The notes under the pieces were generated by a model, which saw only the letters and a program-made list of their open reading frames with translations, was not told the DNA's origin and searched no databases. A stretch of DNA of 64,000 nt from DATKFM01 sp963810485 (GTDB lineage: Bacteria > Pseudomonadota > Alphaproteobacteria > Dongiales > Dongiaceae), in contig CAWENQ010000004.1 in the NCBI GenBank assembly GCA_963810485.1, positions 124,001 to 188,000 of the forward strand, read 5' to 3'. Both the position numbers and the translations under genes were made by a program. Position 1 is the stretch's first letter. Each line of letters starts with the position of its first letter. Shown here in pieces: positions 1 to 8,354 of the stretch.

Positions 1-859
1 CCGCCTTCGCCGCCTGCGCCAGCTTCACCACCCGCGGCACCAGCTCGCGCATCACGCGATCGGCTTGCGCGAATTCATAGCGCGGATGCAGTGCCGACAG
101 CTTCACCGAAATGCCCGGCCCGGCGAACGGCCCACGCCCCGCCGCCGCCTTGCCGATGGCGCCGATGGCGGCGTGGTAGGCGCGGTCATAGCGTTCGGCA
201 TCGCGCATGGTGCGCGCCGCCTCGCCCAGCATGTCGTAGGAGTAGCGGTAGCCGCGCTTCTCCATCGCCTCGGCCCGCTCCAGCGCCTCGCCGATGTCGC
301 GGCCCATGACGAACTGGCGGCCGAGGATGCGCATCGCCTGGGTCACGGCCTGGCGGATGACGGGCTCGCCGCTGCGCACCACCAGCCGCTTCAGCATGCC
401 GCCGAGATCCCGCGCCTCCGGCGCTTCGAAGCGCATGATGCGCCCGGTCAGCATCAGCGCCCAGGTGGAGGCGTTGACCAGCAGCGACTCGCTGGTTCCC
501 AGATGCTTCTCCCAATCGGCATCGGCCAGCTTGTCCTTGATCAGCTCATCGGCAGTTTCGGCGTCGGGAATGCGCAGCAGCGCCTCCGCCAGGCACATCA
601 GCACCACGCCTTCGCGGCTGGAGAGCTGGTATTCATGCATGAAGGCGTCGATGCCGCCCTGGCCGACTCGCTGCTCCCGCACCTTCTGAACCAGTTCGCG
701 GGCGCGCCGGGCGATACGGTCCAGCAGTTCGGCAGGCATTTCCGCCTCGCGCAGGAGCTGCTCGACGACGGCGGACTCGTCGTCGCGGTACATGTCGCGC
801 AGCCGCTGACGCAACGGGTCGGCGGCGGCGGGCGGCTCAGGCAGGATCATGGGCGGCAT
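1..859 (-). CDS. putA: Proline dehydrogenase / P5C dehydrogenase PutA, N-terminal part (cut by window edge)
   Basis: The gene reads on the minus strand and runs off the left edge, leaving about 286 N-terminal residues. PutA oxidises proline to glutamate with an FAD proline dehydrogenase barrel followed by an NAD aldehyde dehydrogenase. The visible part has the helical arm (DELIKDKLADADWEKHLG) and the start of the barrel (YRYSYDMLGEAARTM, then GISVKLSALHPRYE), a run I recognise as PutA. The ribbon-helix-helix repressor domain at the front of enterobacterial PutA is absent, so this is a short PutA that should not repress its own gene. In-frame ATGs lie at 859 and 850, neither with a strong Shine-Dalgarno (SD). 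galM lies upstream on the same strand, about 90 bases away. Confidence 0.9.
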   Translation of the reverse strand, partial: MPPMILPEPPAAADPLRQRLRDMYRDDESAVVEQLLREAEMPAELLDRIARRARELVQKVREQRVGQGGIDAFMHEYQLSSREGVVLMCLAEALLRIPDAETADELIKDKLADADWEKHLGTSESLLVNASTWALMLTGRIMRFEAPEARDLGGMLKRLVVRSGEPVIRQAVTQAMRILGRQFVMGRDIGEALERAEAMEKRGYRYSYDMLGEAARTMRDAERYDRAYHAAIGAIGKAAAGRGPFAGPGISVKLSALHPRYEFAQADRVMRELVPRVVKLAQAAKA

Positions 860-946
860 GGGCACTGCGATCGGATGATGGCGTTCCGCCGCCACCTCTA
901 CCATTCCCTCGCCTGCCGTCCAACGGCGCCGGGGTCCGCGGCAAAT

Positions 947-2023
947 CTATGCTGCCGAAAACCGGTGGATTGTCATGCTGGCGAATGTCTCGCGGGGACG
1001 GAGAACTGTGGACGGAAAATACGGCTTGTTTGGAGAATCCGGGAAATGCTGGGTCTCCAAGCACAGGCCGCTATGCTTGCGGTAGGTGCCGCCCGATCCC
1101 GGCGGCGTGCCGTCAAGGAAATTGCCGGCATAGAACTGGATGCCCGGCTGGTTGGTTTGCACCTCCATAATCCTTCCGCTGGCTGGATCCTCCAGCCGCG
1201 CGGCCGGCACCGGCATCTTGCCGCCGCCGCCTTTCACCACCCAATTGTGATCGTAGCCTTTGCCATTCAGCAGCTGCGGGTGGAGTTCGCCGATGCGGTC
1301 GCCGATCCGGGTGGCGGTGCGGAAATCGAACGGCGTGCCGCCGACCCCGGCAATGTCGCCCCGGGGGATCGAGGCCGCGTCCACGGGCGTGTACTGGTCG
1401 GCATTGAGCATCAGGCGATGATCCAGGATGTTGCCGGCGCCATTGCCCGCGAGATTGAAATAGGCGTGATTGGTCAGGTTCACCACCGTCGGCTTGTCAG
1501 TGGTCGCCCGATAGTCGATGCGCCATTCATTGCCGAAGCGCACGGTATAAACCACGGTGACGGTGAGGTTGCCGGGGAAGCCCTCAGTGCCGTCGGGGCT
1601 GCGATGGGTCAGCTCCAGTCCGGCGCCGTCGGCGATCTCGATCTCCCGCGCCCGCCACACCTGCTTGTCGAGGGCGTAGGGCCCGCCATGGAGGGTGTTG
1701 GCGCCGTTGTTCGCCGGCAGCCGGTACAAGACGCCGTCCAGGGTGAATTGCGCGCCGCCGATGCGGTTGGCGTAGCGGCCGGTGATGCAGCCGAAATAGG
1801 GGCTGCGGGCGCGGTAATCCTCCAGCCGGTCGAAGCCGAGCGTCACGTTGCCCATCTTGCCGGTGCGGTCCGGCACCTCGATTCGCGTGACGATGCCGCC
1901 ATAGGCGATGACGCCCAGGCGCAACGTCTCGCCGCTAATGAGCAGGTACTCGTCGATCGGCATCCCGTTCGGCATGGTGCCGAATGGCTTTTTTTCGATG
2001 CGGCCGGCGGCGCTCTCTGGCAT
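947..2023 (-). CDS. galM: Aldose 1-epimerase (galactose mutarotase)
   Basis: The enzyme interconverts alpha and beta anomers of galactose and glucose in the cytoplasm. The protein is about 358 residues, normal for GalM. It has the family's catalytic acid histidine in LTNHAYFNLAG and the catalytic base glutamate near the end in GLCLETQHFPDSPN; the substrate-binding GRYANRIGGA stretch is also present. The open frame extends to 2128, but that extra N-terminus is low-complexity and unlike the family. I start at the ATG at 2023, which has AAGGA 13 bases upstream; the ATG at 2044 is the alternative. It is transcribed toward putA and away from the ArsR gene. Confidence 0.9.
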   Translation of the reverse strand: MPESAAGRIEKKPFGTMPNGMPIDEYLLISGETLRLGVIAYGGIVTRIEVPDRTGKMGNVTLGFDRLEDYRARSPYFGCITGRYANRIGGAQFTLDGVLYRLPANNGANTLHGGPYALDKQVWRAREIEIADGAGLELTHRSPDGTEGFPGNLTVTVVYTVRFGNEWRIDYRATTDKPTVVNLTNHAYFNLAGNGAGNILDHRLMLNADQYTPVDAASIPRGDIAGVGGTPFDFRTATRIGDRIGELHPQLLNGKGYDHNWVVKGGGGKMPVPAARLEDPASGRIMEVQTNQPGIQFYAGNFLDGTPPGSGGTYRKHSGLCLETQHFPDSPNKPYFPSTVLRPRETFASMTIHRFSAA

Positions 2024-2134
2024 TGGAATTGCTGATTCCTTCATTGCGGATGAGGCGCAATTTCCGCCGCCGGTCCCCGCGCTGTCAAGCTGCGGCCCGA
2101 AACAGCGGTGGCTGCACCGTGGCTTCAACGATCG

Positions 2135-2185
2135 GTAAGCATTGACTTACATATGGCGGTCCGACTATAGTAAGCCATGACTTAC
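2135..2185 (+). promoter_or_regulatory. Sigma70-like promoter with twin GTAAG-N6-CTTAC operators over the ArsR start
   Basis: Two near-identical 16-base inverted repeats, GTAAGCATTGACTTAC (2135-2150) and GTAAGCCATGACTTAC (2170-2185), lie 35 bases apart. Between and within them is a promoter: TTGACT (2142-2147), an 18-base spacer and TATAGT (2166-2171). The first operator covers the -35 box. The second overlaps the -10 box and contains the ATG of the ArsR gene (2177). Transcription starting about seven bases after the -10 box would begin at or next to that ATG, giving a leaderless mRNA. The arrangement predicts repression by the ArsR protein of its own operon; the repeats are seen directly, the regulation is inferred. 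Confidence 0.75.
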
Positions 2186-2554
2186 GGTTCTGCCCTGGTT
2201 GCCCTCGCCGATCCGACGCGCCGCGCGGTGTTCGACCGGCTCCGCCGCGGGCCGCGCAGCGTTGCGGAGATCGCCGGCGGCCTGCCGGTCAGCCGCCCCG
2301 CCGTGTCGCAGCATCTGCGCGCCCTGAAGGATGCACGGCTGGTGCGGTTCGAGCGGCGCGGCACGCAGAATCTCTATGCGGTGAATCCCGCCGGGCTGGC
2401 GGCGTTGCGCGCCTATCTCGACTCGTTCTGGGACGACGTGCTGGCGCAGTTCGCCCTGGCGGCCGAAGGCATGGAAGGAGGAGACGATGCCAAGGGAAAA
2501 CGGCGGCGGCCTGGCGCCGGTGCGAAAGACCGTCCGCGTCAAGGCAAGCGTTGA
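2177..2554 (+). CDS. ArsR/SmtB-family HTH transcriptional regulator
   Basis: This is a winged-helix repressor of 125 residues. The N-terminal half carries the family pattern: LADPTRRAVFDRLRRG, then a recognition helix in SVAEIAGGLPVSRPAVSQHL, then a wing in LVRFERRGTQNLYAVN. The last 25 residues are Lys/Arg/Gly-rich and coincide with the overlap with the next gene. It lacks the paired cysteines or histidines of metal-sensing ArsR proteins, so it is probably not a metal sensor. The downstream SRPBCC gene overlaps it by 68 bases, a very common ArsR-AHSA1 pairing in which the small-ligand domain partner is co-expressed. The operator pair over its start suggests autorepression. Confidence 0.9.
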   Translation: MTYGSALVALADPTRRAVFDRLRRGPRSVAEIAGGLPVSRPAVSQHLRALKDARLVRFERRGTQNLYAVNPAGLAALRAYLDSFWDDVLAQFALAAEGMEGGDDAKGKRRRPGAGAKDRPRQGKR

Positions 2555-2951
2555 TGCCGCTTTCCGGCTGTTCACCGCCGGCATCAATGGCTGGTGGCCA
2601 CTGGTGTCCCATTCGGTCTGCGAGGAAGATGCGGCTTCCTGTGCCGTGGAGGGCCGCGTCGGCGGCCGCTTCGTCGAGCGCGCTCGCGACGGCAGGGAAC
2701 ATGTCTGGGGCACCGTGACCGCCTGGGAGCCGCCGGTTCGTCTCGCCTTCACCTGGCATCCCGGCCGCACCGCCGAGGGCGCGCAATCGGTGGAGGTGAG
2801 ATTCAGCGACGCCGGCGGCGGTCTCACACTGGTGGAACTGACCCATAGCGGTTGGGAGAAGCTGGGCGAAAAGGCGATGACTGTGCGCGAGAGCTACGAG
2901 AAGGGCTGGGACTTCGTCTTCGGCGAGTGTTTTGCCAAGGCGGCTCAGTGA
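2487..2951 (+). CDS. SRPBCC/AHSA1-domain protein paired with ArsR regulator
   Basis: This 154-residue protein belongs to the START/Bet v1-like SRPBCC fold of AHSA1 (activator of Hsp90 ATPase) homologues. Family marks are VRKTVRVKASVDAAFRLFT at the N-terminus, the conserved WWP turn (NGWWPLVSH), FVERARDGREHVWGTVTAWE in the sheet, and the C-terminal helix GWEKLGEKAMTVRESYEKGW. It starts inside the ArsR gene (ATG 2487, preceded by GGAGGAGACG), so the two are translationally coupled. Members bind hydrophobic small molecules; no ligand is known here. Its stop overlaps the stop of the convergent dnaE2 gene by seven bases. Confidence 0.85.
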   Translation: MPRENGGGLAPVRKTVRVKASVDAAFRLFTAGINGWWPLVSHSVCEEDAASCAVEGRVGGRFVERARDGREHVWGTVTAWEPPVRLAFTWHPGRTAEGAQSVEVRFSDAGGGLTLVELTHSGWEKLGEKAMTVRESYEKGWDFVFGECFAKAAQ

Positions 2952-5900
2952 AAATCCCGCGACGGAAATGACGGATCGCGGCGCGGCAGCGGGGCGCGCT
3001 TAGCGGCTTTGACCCGGTGATCCTGGCCGGGCCGCTGCACCTCGTCGGCGCGGGCGAGAGCGATGGGCATGACTTCGTTGTTGTCGTTGCTGCGCGGCGG
3101 CGGCTGGTCAACTTCCGGAACCTCCGTCATGGCCGCCATGTCCTGGAGCTGATCGGTGAGATCGACAATGCGGTCGGCGATGACATGGATGACGATGCCC
3201 TCGCGCTGCAGCTTGCCGGTGACGCCCATCAGGCTGCAGGTCAACACCGTGCGGCGGAAGCGCTCGAACGCCTTCGGCCAGATGATGATGTTGGCGACGC
3301 CGGTCTCATCCTCCAGGGTGGCGAAGATGACGCCGCTGGCGGTGCCCGGCCGCTGGCGCACCAGCACCAGGCCGGAGACCTTCACCGTCGTGTCGTTGGC
3401 GATGGTGGCCAGCCGCGACGACGGTACATAACCCTGCGCCTGCATCCGCGCCCGCAGCAGCGACAGCGGATGGCGCTTCAGGGAGAGATGCAGCGTGCGG
3501 TAATCCTCGGCCACATGCTCGCCGATGCCCATGGCCGGCAGCGCCGCCGCCGGCTCGCTGCCCTGCTCCTCCTCGCCCATGGCGGCGAACAGCGGCAGCG
3601 GCTCGGCCGGCAGGCCTTTCACCGCCCACAGCGCCTCGCGCCGGTCGAGGCCTATGGAGCGGAAGCCGTCGGCCCGCGCCAGCGCCTCCAGCGCGCGGGT
3701 GCCGATGGCGGCGCGGCGCCAGAGCTGCAGGGGATCGCCATAGCCGTTGCCCCGCGCGGCCACCAGCCGCAATGCCTCGGCCTCCGCCAAGCCCATGATC
3801 TGCCGGAAGCCGAGCCGCAGCGCGTAGCCCCCGCTTCCCGCCGGCTCCAGCGTGCAATCCCACTGGCTGCAATTCACATCGACAGGCAGAACCGTGACGC
3901 CATGATCCCGCGCGTCGCGCACGATCTGCGCCGGGGCGTAGAAACCCATGGGCTGGCTGTTGAGCAGCGCGCAGGCGAACACCGCGGGGTAATGGCACTT
4001 CATCCAGGCGGAATCGTAGGCCAGCAGCGCGAAGCTGGCGGCGTGGCTTTCCGGGAAGCCATATTCGCCGAAGCCCTCGATCTGGCGGAAGCAGCGCTCG
4101 GCGAACTCGCGGTCATAGCCGCGCGCCACCATGCCCTCCACCAACTTGGTCTGGAAGGTGTGGATGGTGCCCACCTTGCGGAAGGTGGCCATGGCGCGGC
4201 GCAACCGGTCGGCCTCGTCGGGCGTGAAGCCGGCGGCGACGATGGCGATGCGCATCGCCTGTTCCTGGAACAGCGGCACGCCCATGGTCTTGCTCAGCAC
4301 GTCGGCCAGCTCGCGCGAGGGATAGGTCACCTGCTCCTCGCCGTTCCGCCGCCGCAGATAGGGATGCACCATGTCGCCCTGGATCGGGCCGGGGCGCACG
4401 ATCGCCACCTCGATCACCAGGTCGTAGAAGGTGCGCGGTTTCAGCCGCGGCAGCATAGTCATCTGCGCCCGGCTTTCGATCTGGAACACGCCGATGGTGT
4501 CGGCGTTGCAGATCATGTCATAGGTTGCCGTATCATCCTCCGGCACGGTGGCCAGGTCGAATTCCTGGCCGTAGTGGCGCTTGATCAGCTCGAAGCCCTT
4601 GGCCAGGCAGGTGAGCATGCCCAGCGCCAGCACATCGACCTTGAGAATCCTCAGCTCGTCCAGATCATCCTTGTCCCATTCCACCACCGTGCGGTCCTCC
4701 ATGGCGGCGTTCTCGATCGGCACCAGCTCGTCCAGCCGGCCGCGGGTCATGACGAAGCCGCCGACATGCTGGGACAGGTGACGCGGAAAGCCGATGAGCT
4801 GCCGCGTCAGCGCCAGGGTGAGCGCCAGCCGCGGCTCCGCGGGATCGAGGCCGAGCTCGCGCAGCTGCGCTTCGGCCACGCCCTCGTTGCTCCAGCCCCA
4901 GAGCTGGCCGGCCAGCGCCCCCACCGTGTCCAGCGACAGCCCCATGGCCTTGCCCACCTCGCGCACCGCCGAGCGGCCGCGATAGCAGATCACCGTCGCC
5001 GCCAGGCCGGTGCGCTCGCGGCCGTACTTGCCGTAGATGTACTGGATCACCTCCTCGCGCCGCTCATGCTCGAAATCGACGTCGATGTCGGGCGGCTCGT
5101 TGCGCTCGGCGCTGACGAAGCGCTCGAACAGCAGGTCGACCCGCGTGGGATCCACGGCGGTGATGCCCAGGCAGAAGCAGACGACGGAATTGGCGGCCGA
5201 TCCGCGCCCCTGGCAGAGGATGTCCTGGGATCGCGCATAGCGCACGATATCGTTCACGGTGAGGAAATAGGGCGCGTAGCGAAGCTGCTCGATCAGCTTC
5301 AGCTCATGCTCGATGGTGGTCCTGACCTTGTCGGGCAATCCGGCGGGAAAACGCCAGCGCGCGCCTTCCCAGGCCAGCACCGCCAGTTCCTCCTGCGGCG
5401 TGCGGCCTTCATGGGTCAGCTCATCGGGATACTCGTAGCACAGCTCCTCCAGGCTGAAGCGGCAGGCCTCGGCGATCTCCAGCGTGCGGGCGATGGCGTC
5501 GGGATAGCCGGCGAACAGCCGCGCCATCTCCTCCGGCGATTTCATGTGCCGTTCCGCATTGGCGGCGAGACGCCAGCCGGCGTTGTCGATGGTGCAATGC
5601 TCGCGGATGCAGGTCAGCACGTCCTGCAGCGGCCGTCGCGCCGGCTCGTGGTACTGCACGTCGTTGGTGGCCACCAGCGGCGCGCCGCAGCGCGATGCGA
5701 TCCCGGCCAGTTGCGCCAGCCGCCGCCCGTCATCGCCGCGATAGAGATAATGCGCGGCGAGATAGACGCGGCGCGGGAAGGCGGCGGCGAGAGCGGGAAG
5801 CGTGCTCTCGAGTTTCGCCATATCTTCCTCCGGCGGCAGCGCGATGAAGATCTGTCCCTCGCCATGGGCCATGACGTCGTCAAGCGTCAGATGGCACTCG

Positions 5901-6208
5901 CCCTTCGGCGCGCGGCGGCGGCCGATGGTGAGCAATCTCGACAGGCGGCCATAGGCGGCGCGGTCGGTCGGATAGGCGAGCAGGCTCGGCGCATCCTGCA
6001 GATCCAGCCGCGCGCCGACGATGAAGCGCACGCCCAGCTCCTTCGCCGCCGCATGGGCGCGCACCACGCCGGCCAGCGTGTTGCGGTCCGTGACGGCGAA
6101 CGCCGCCATGCCGAGCTCCGACGCGGCCAGCGCCAGTTCCTGCGGATGCGACGCCCCCTTCAGGAAGGTGAAGTTGGTGAGCGTCTGCAGTTCGGCGTAG
6201 GCGGTCAT
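2945..6208 (-). CDS. dnaE2: Error-prone DNA polymerase III alpha subunit DnaE2 (ImuC)
   Basis: DnaE2 is the catalytic polymerase of the alphaproteobacterial damage-inducible mutasome and acts with ImuA and ImuB in translesion synthesis. The protein is about 1,087 residues, normal for the family. It opens with the PHP domain (YAELQTLTNFTFLKGASHP, FAVTDRNTLAGVVRAH), has the palm acidic motif PPDIDVDFEHERR and LCQGRGSAANSVVCF, and ends with an OB-fold region (ASGVIFATLEDETG). The open frame begins at a TTG at 6235; I prefer the ATG at 6208, where similarity starts, with ATG 6220 possible. It is last in the imuA-imuB-VOC-dnaE2 operon and its frame is intact. Confidence 0.95.
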   Translation of the reverse strand: MTAYAELQTLTNFTFLKGASHPQELALAASELGMAAFAVTDRNTLAGVVRAHAAAKELGVRFIVGARLDLQDAPSLLAYPTDRAAYGRLSRLLTIGRRRAPKGECHLTLDDVMAHGEGQIFIALPPEEDMAKLESTLPALAAAFPRRVYLAAHYLYRGDDGRRLAQLAGIASRCGAPLVATNDVQYHEPARRPLQDVLTCIREHCTIDNAGWRLAANAERHMKSPEEMARLFAGYPDAIARTLEIAEACRFSLEELCYEYPDELTHEGRTPQEELAVLAWEGARWRFPAGLPDKVRTTIEHELKLIEQLRYAPYFLTVNDIVRYARSQDILCQGRGSAANSVVCFCLGITAVDPTRVDLLFERFVSAERNEPPDIDVDFEHERREEVIQYIYGKYGRERTGLAATVICYRGRSAVREVGKAMGLSLDTVGALAGQLWGWSNEGVAEAQLRELGLDPAEPRLALTLALTRQLIGFPRHLSQHVGGFVMTRGRLDELVPIENAAMEDRTVVEWDKDDLDELRILKVDVLALGMLTCLAKGFELIKRHYGQEFDLATVPEDDTATYDMICNADTIGVFQIESRAQMTMLPRLKPRTFYDLVIEVAIVRPGPIQGDMVHPYLRRRNGEEQVTYPSRELADVLSKTMGVPLFQEQAMRIAIVAAGFTPDEADRLRRAMATFRKVGTIHTFQTKLVEGMVARGYDREFAERCFRQIEGFGEYGFPESHAASFALLAYDSAWMKCHYPAVFACALLNSQPMGFYAPAQIVRDARDHGVTVLPVDVNCSQWDCTLEPAGSGGYALRLGFRQIMGLAEAEALRLVAARGNGYGDPLQLWRRAAIGTRALEALARADGFRSIGLDRREALWAVKGLPAEPLPLFAAMGEEEQGSEPAAALPAMGIGEHVAEDYRTLHLSLKRHPLSLLRARMQAQGYVPSSRLATIANDTTVKVSGLVLVRQRPGTASGVIFATLEDETGVANIIIWPKAFERFRRTVLTCSLMGVTGKLQREGIVIHVIADRIVDLTDQLQDMAAMTEVPEVDQPPPRSNDNNEVMPIALARADEVQRPGQDHRVKAAKRAPLPRRDPSFPSRDFH

Positions 6209-6224
6209 GGCCGCGCCCATCGAT

Positions 6225-6647
6225 TCATGACGCAAACGCTTCCGGCGGGATGTGCACGAGCTCGAACTTCATGCCGTCGGGGTCGGCGAAGTAGACGGCG
6301 TAGTAGCCGCGCACATATTCGTACTCCGCCGGCGTGTCGATCACGGTGGCGCTGATCTTGCGCAGCAGCTTATGCAGATCGTCGACTTCTTTCCGGCTGT
6401 CGGCGTTGAAAGCGAAATGATGGAAGCCCGGCGCGTAGCGCTGATGGGTCACGCCCGCGAGGTCCGGCTTCGCCTGCCAGAGATTGATCGAGCAGAAGCT
6501 GGCGTCGGAGAACCACAGCGTCATCTCCGGGCTGTCCTCTACCTTGGCGTAGCCGAGGAATTCCAGCACCGGCGCGTAGAACGCCGCCTCGGACACCCTG
6601 AGATTGCGCAAGGTGAGCGCCAGATGATTCATCGTGCCGAGCGCCAT
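6225..6647 (-). CDS. VOC/glyoxalase-family protein
   Basis: This 140-residue protein has the vicinal oxygen chelate fold: an N-terminal MNHLALTLRNLRVSEAAFYAPVL strand-helix unit, a central HHFAFNADSRKEVD segment and the C-terminal YYAVYFADPDGMKFELVH signature. The candidate metal ligands are the first His (NHLAL), the central His (GFHHFAF) and the final Glu (KFELVH). Such proteins include glyoxalases, dioxygenases and antibiotic-binding proteins; the substrate cannot be told. The start at 6647 is chosen because GGAGGAG ends four bases before it. It lies between imuB (28-base gap) and dnaE2 on the same strand, so it should be co-transcribed with the SOS mutasome. Confidence 0.85.
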   Translation of the reverse strand: MALGTMNHLALTLRNLRVSEAAFYAPVLEFLGYAKVEDSPEMTLWFSDASFCSINLWQAKPDLAGVTHQRYAPGFHHFAFNADSRKEVDDLHKLLRKISATVIDTPAEYEYVRGYYAVYFADPDGMKFELVHIPPEAFAS

Positions 6648-6675
6648 GAGCTCCTCCTCCATTGCAGCCAGCTAT

Positions 6676-8354
6676 TCACGAAAACAATCCATGCAGGTAC
6701 CAGCGGCCGTCCTCCGGCGGCAGGCCTTCGCGGAACAGCCAGAAGCGGCGGCCGTCCTCGCCCTCGACGCGGAAGTAGTCGCGCCAGCGCCGCGACGAAT
6801 CCTCCGGCCGCCACCATTCCGGCTCCAGGCGCTCCGGCCCTTCGGAACGGCGGATGCGGTGCAGCCGCGACTGCCAGCGGAACATGACCGGCGGATGGTC
6901 GGGCAGCAGCGCCATCGCCTCGACCGGATGGGGCCGCGGAAACAGCCGCAGCGGCCGCGGCGGCAAGGACGGCCAGGCCGACGCCTGTCCCTCGGCGAAC
7001 GGCGCGACGGCGGCCACCGCGCGCTCGGGAATGTGGCTCTCCCGCGGCACGAGGCGGCGGACATTGGCGAAGCCCAGGCGGTTGGCGAGGGTGTCGATCA
7101 GCGGCGCAAGGGCTGCACTTCTGTTCCGCCCCCCTGCTTAACCCCCTCGAGTCGCGACGATCGCTGCGCGATCGCGTGGGGGAGTCGCGACGATCGCTGC
7201 GCGATCGCGCTGGGGTAGGGGGAGGGTTTTGCTCTTCAGCACCATCTGCAGCGCGGTCAGCGGCTCCGTCTTCACCGCCGCCAGCGCCATCGCCTCGATG
7301 CCGAAGCCGGGGTCGATCTTCTCGATCTGCTGGGCAAACAGCGCTGCAGGGCCGCGGCGTCGCGACTCGGCCGGCTGGTGCCGATGGCCAGGCGCTGCAG
7401 GCTGCCATCGACGCGGTAGAGGGCAAGCTCCAGCCGCCGCAGGCCCTGCTGCGCCTTCTCCAGCCGGCGGCAGAGATCGTGCAGCAGCCGCTGCAGCACC
7501 GTGGCGATGGACTCGGCGGTGCTGATCGGCTCGGCCAGCGGCTGGAAGCTGCGGAAGAGGGCTGCCGGCGGCGCGGGCGAGATCGGCTCGTCGATGCTGC
7601 CGAGGGCCTGCTCCAGGCGCCGCAGCGGCAGGCCGCCGAAGCGCCGCGCCAGCCCGGCCCGCGGCAGGCCCAGCAGATCGCCAATGGCATAGAGTCCCAG
7701 CCGCTCCAGCTCTGCCGCCATTGCCGGCGGCAGACGGAGCGCCGCCACCGGCAGCCGGTCCAGCGCCGGGCGCGACACATCCTCCGGCACGATCCAGCCG
7801 CGGCCGCCGGGAATTTTTTCCAGGGTCATGCTGGGCCGGCCATCGATGAAGCGCGCTACCGCCCACGCCGCGCCCGGCGTATCGGCGATGGCGGCGCGGG
7901 CGCGATAGCCGAACCGCTCCAGCCGCAGCAGCAGATCGGACAACAGCGCCGCCTCGCCGCCGAACAGATGGGCGCAGCCGGTGATATCGAGCCAGAGCCC
8001 CGCGCCGCCGCCGGCATTGAGGCCTTCCTCCGCCGTTTCCGCCGCCGTCCAGGGGGTGTAGCGGGTCGCCCAGTCCGCCAGCCGCCGCAGCATGGCGCCA
8101 TCGCCGGCCGGATCGGCCGGATGAATCTGCAATTGCGGCAGCAGCGCCCGCGCATCGGCCAGCGGCATGTCAGGCGCGGCTCCGCCGGCCGCGGCCCGCT
8201 CGTCGACCGCCGTCAGGATGGCGCGGCCCGCCACCTCCCGCATCGTCACCAGCGGCGAGGCGGACCGGCGCGCGCCGGCCGCGTTACGCGCCAGCTTGTG
8301 CCGCAACCGGTCCGTCGCGAACCGGGGCAGCCATAGCGAGATCACCCGCCGCAT
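6676..8354 (-). pseudogene. imuB: ImuB, Y-family-like polymerase subunit, broken by a frameshift and a repeat insertion with stop
   Basis: ImuB is a catalytically weak Y-family relative that links ImuA and DnaE2 to the beta clamp. The N-terminal two thirds (from MRRVISLWLPRFATDRL, ATG at 8354) are clear. Reading is lost near 7350, where one base is missing: after TSRPSRDAAALQR the sequence resumes in another frame as LFAQQIEKIDPGFGIEAM. Near 7230 the protein then reads through a duplicated palindromic repeat and meets a TAA at 7138-7140. In the same frame after that stop the family resumes (NRSAALAPLIDTLANRLG, RESHIPERAVAAV, EPEWWRPED, DYFRVE) to the true end at 6676. The frameshift may be a sequencing error; the in-frame repeat and stop may be real. 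Confidence 0.85.
7149..7209. repeat. Two direct copies of a 28-bp palindromic element inserted in imuB
   Basis: Copies at 7149-7176 and 7182-7209 are identical and separated by TGGGG, a 33-base period. Each is a near-palindrome built around CGATCG-CTGCG-CGATCG and can fold as a hairpin; GCGATCGC octamers occur in it. The pair is framed by CCCCCTC on the left and GGGGTAGGGGGAGGG on the right, like a mobile intergenic repeat. On the minus strand it encodes the tandem peptide RDRAAIVATPP / RDRAAIVATRGG inside imuB and ends in the premature TAA at 7138-7140. I see no third copy in this window. Confidence 0.8.

Noticed and set aside
65..2035. Long plus-strand open frame of 656 codons opposite putA and galM
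   Set aside because: It lies antisense to two well-identified genes, has a compositionally biased His/Arg/Ala-rich translation without motifs, and arises from GC-rich codon structure.
3017..6355. Plus-strand open frame of 1,112 codons opposite dnaE2
   Set aside because: It is the antisense of dnaE2 in a frame with few stops. The translation is rich in His, Gln and Arg with no domain I recognise.
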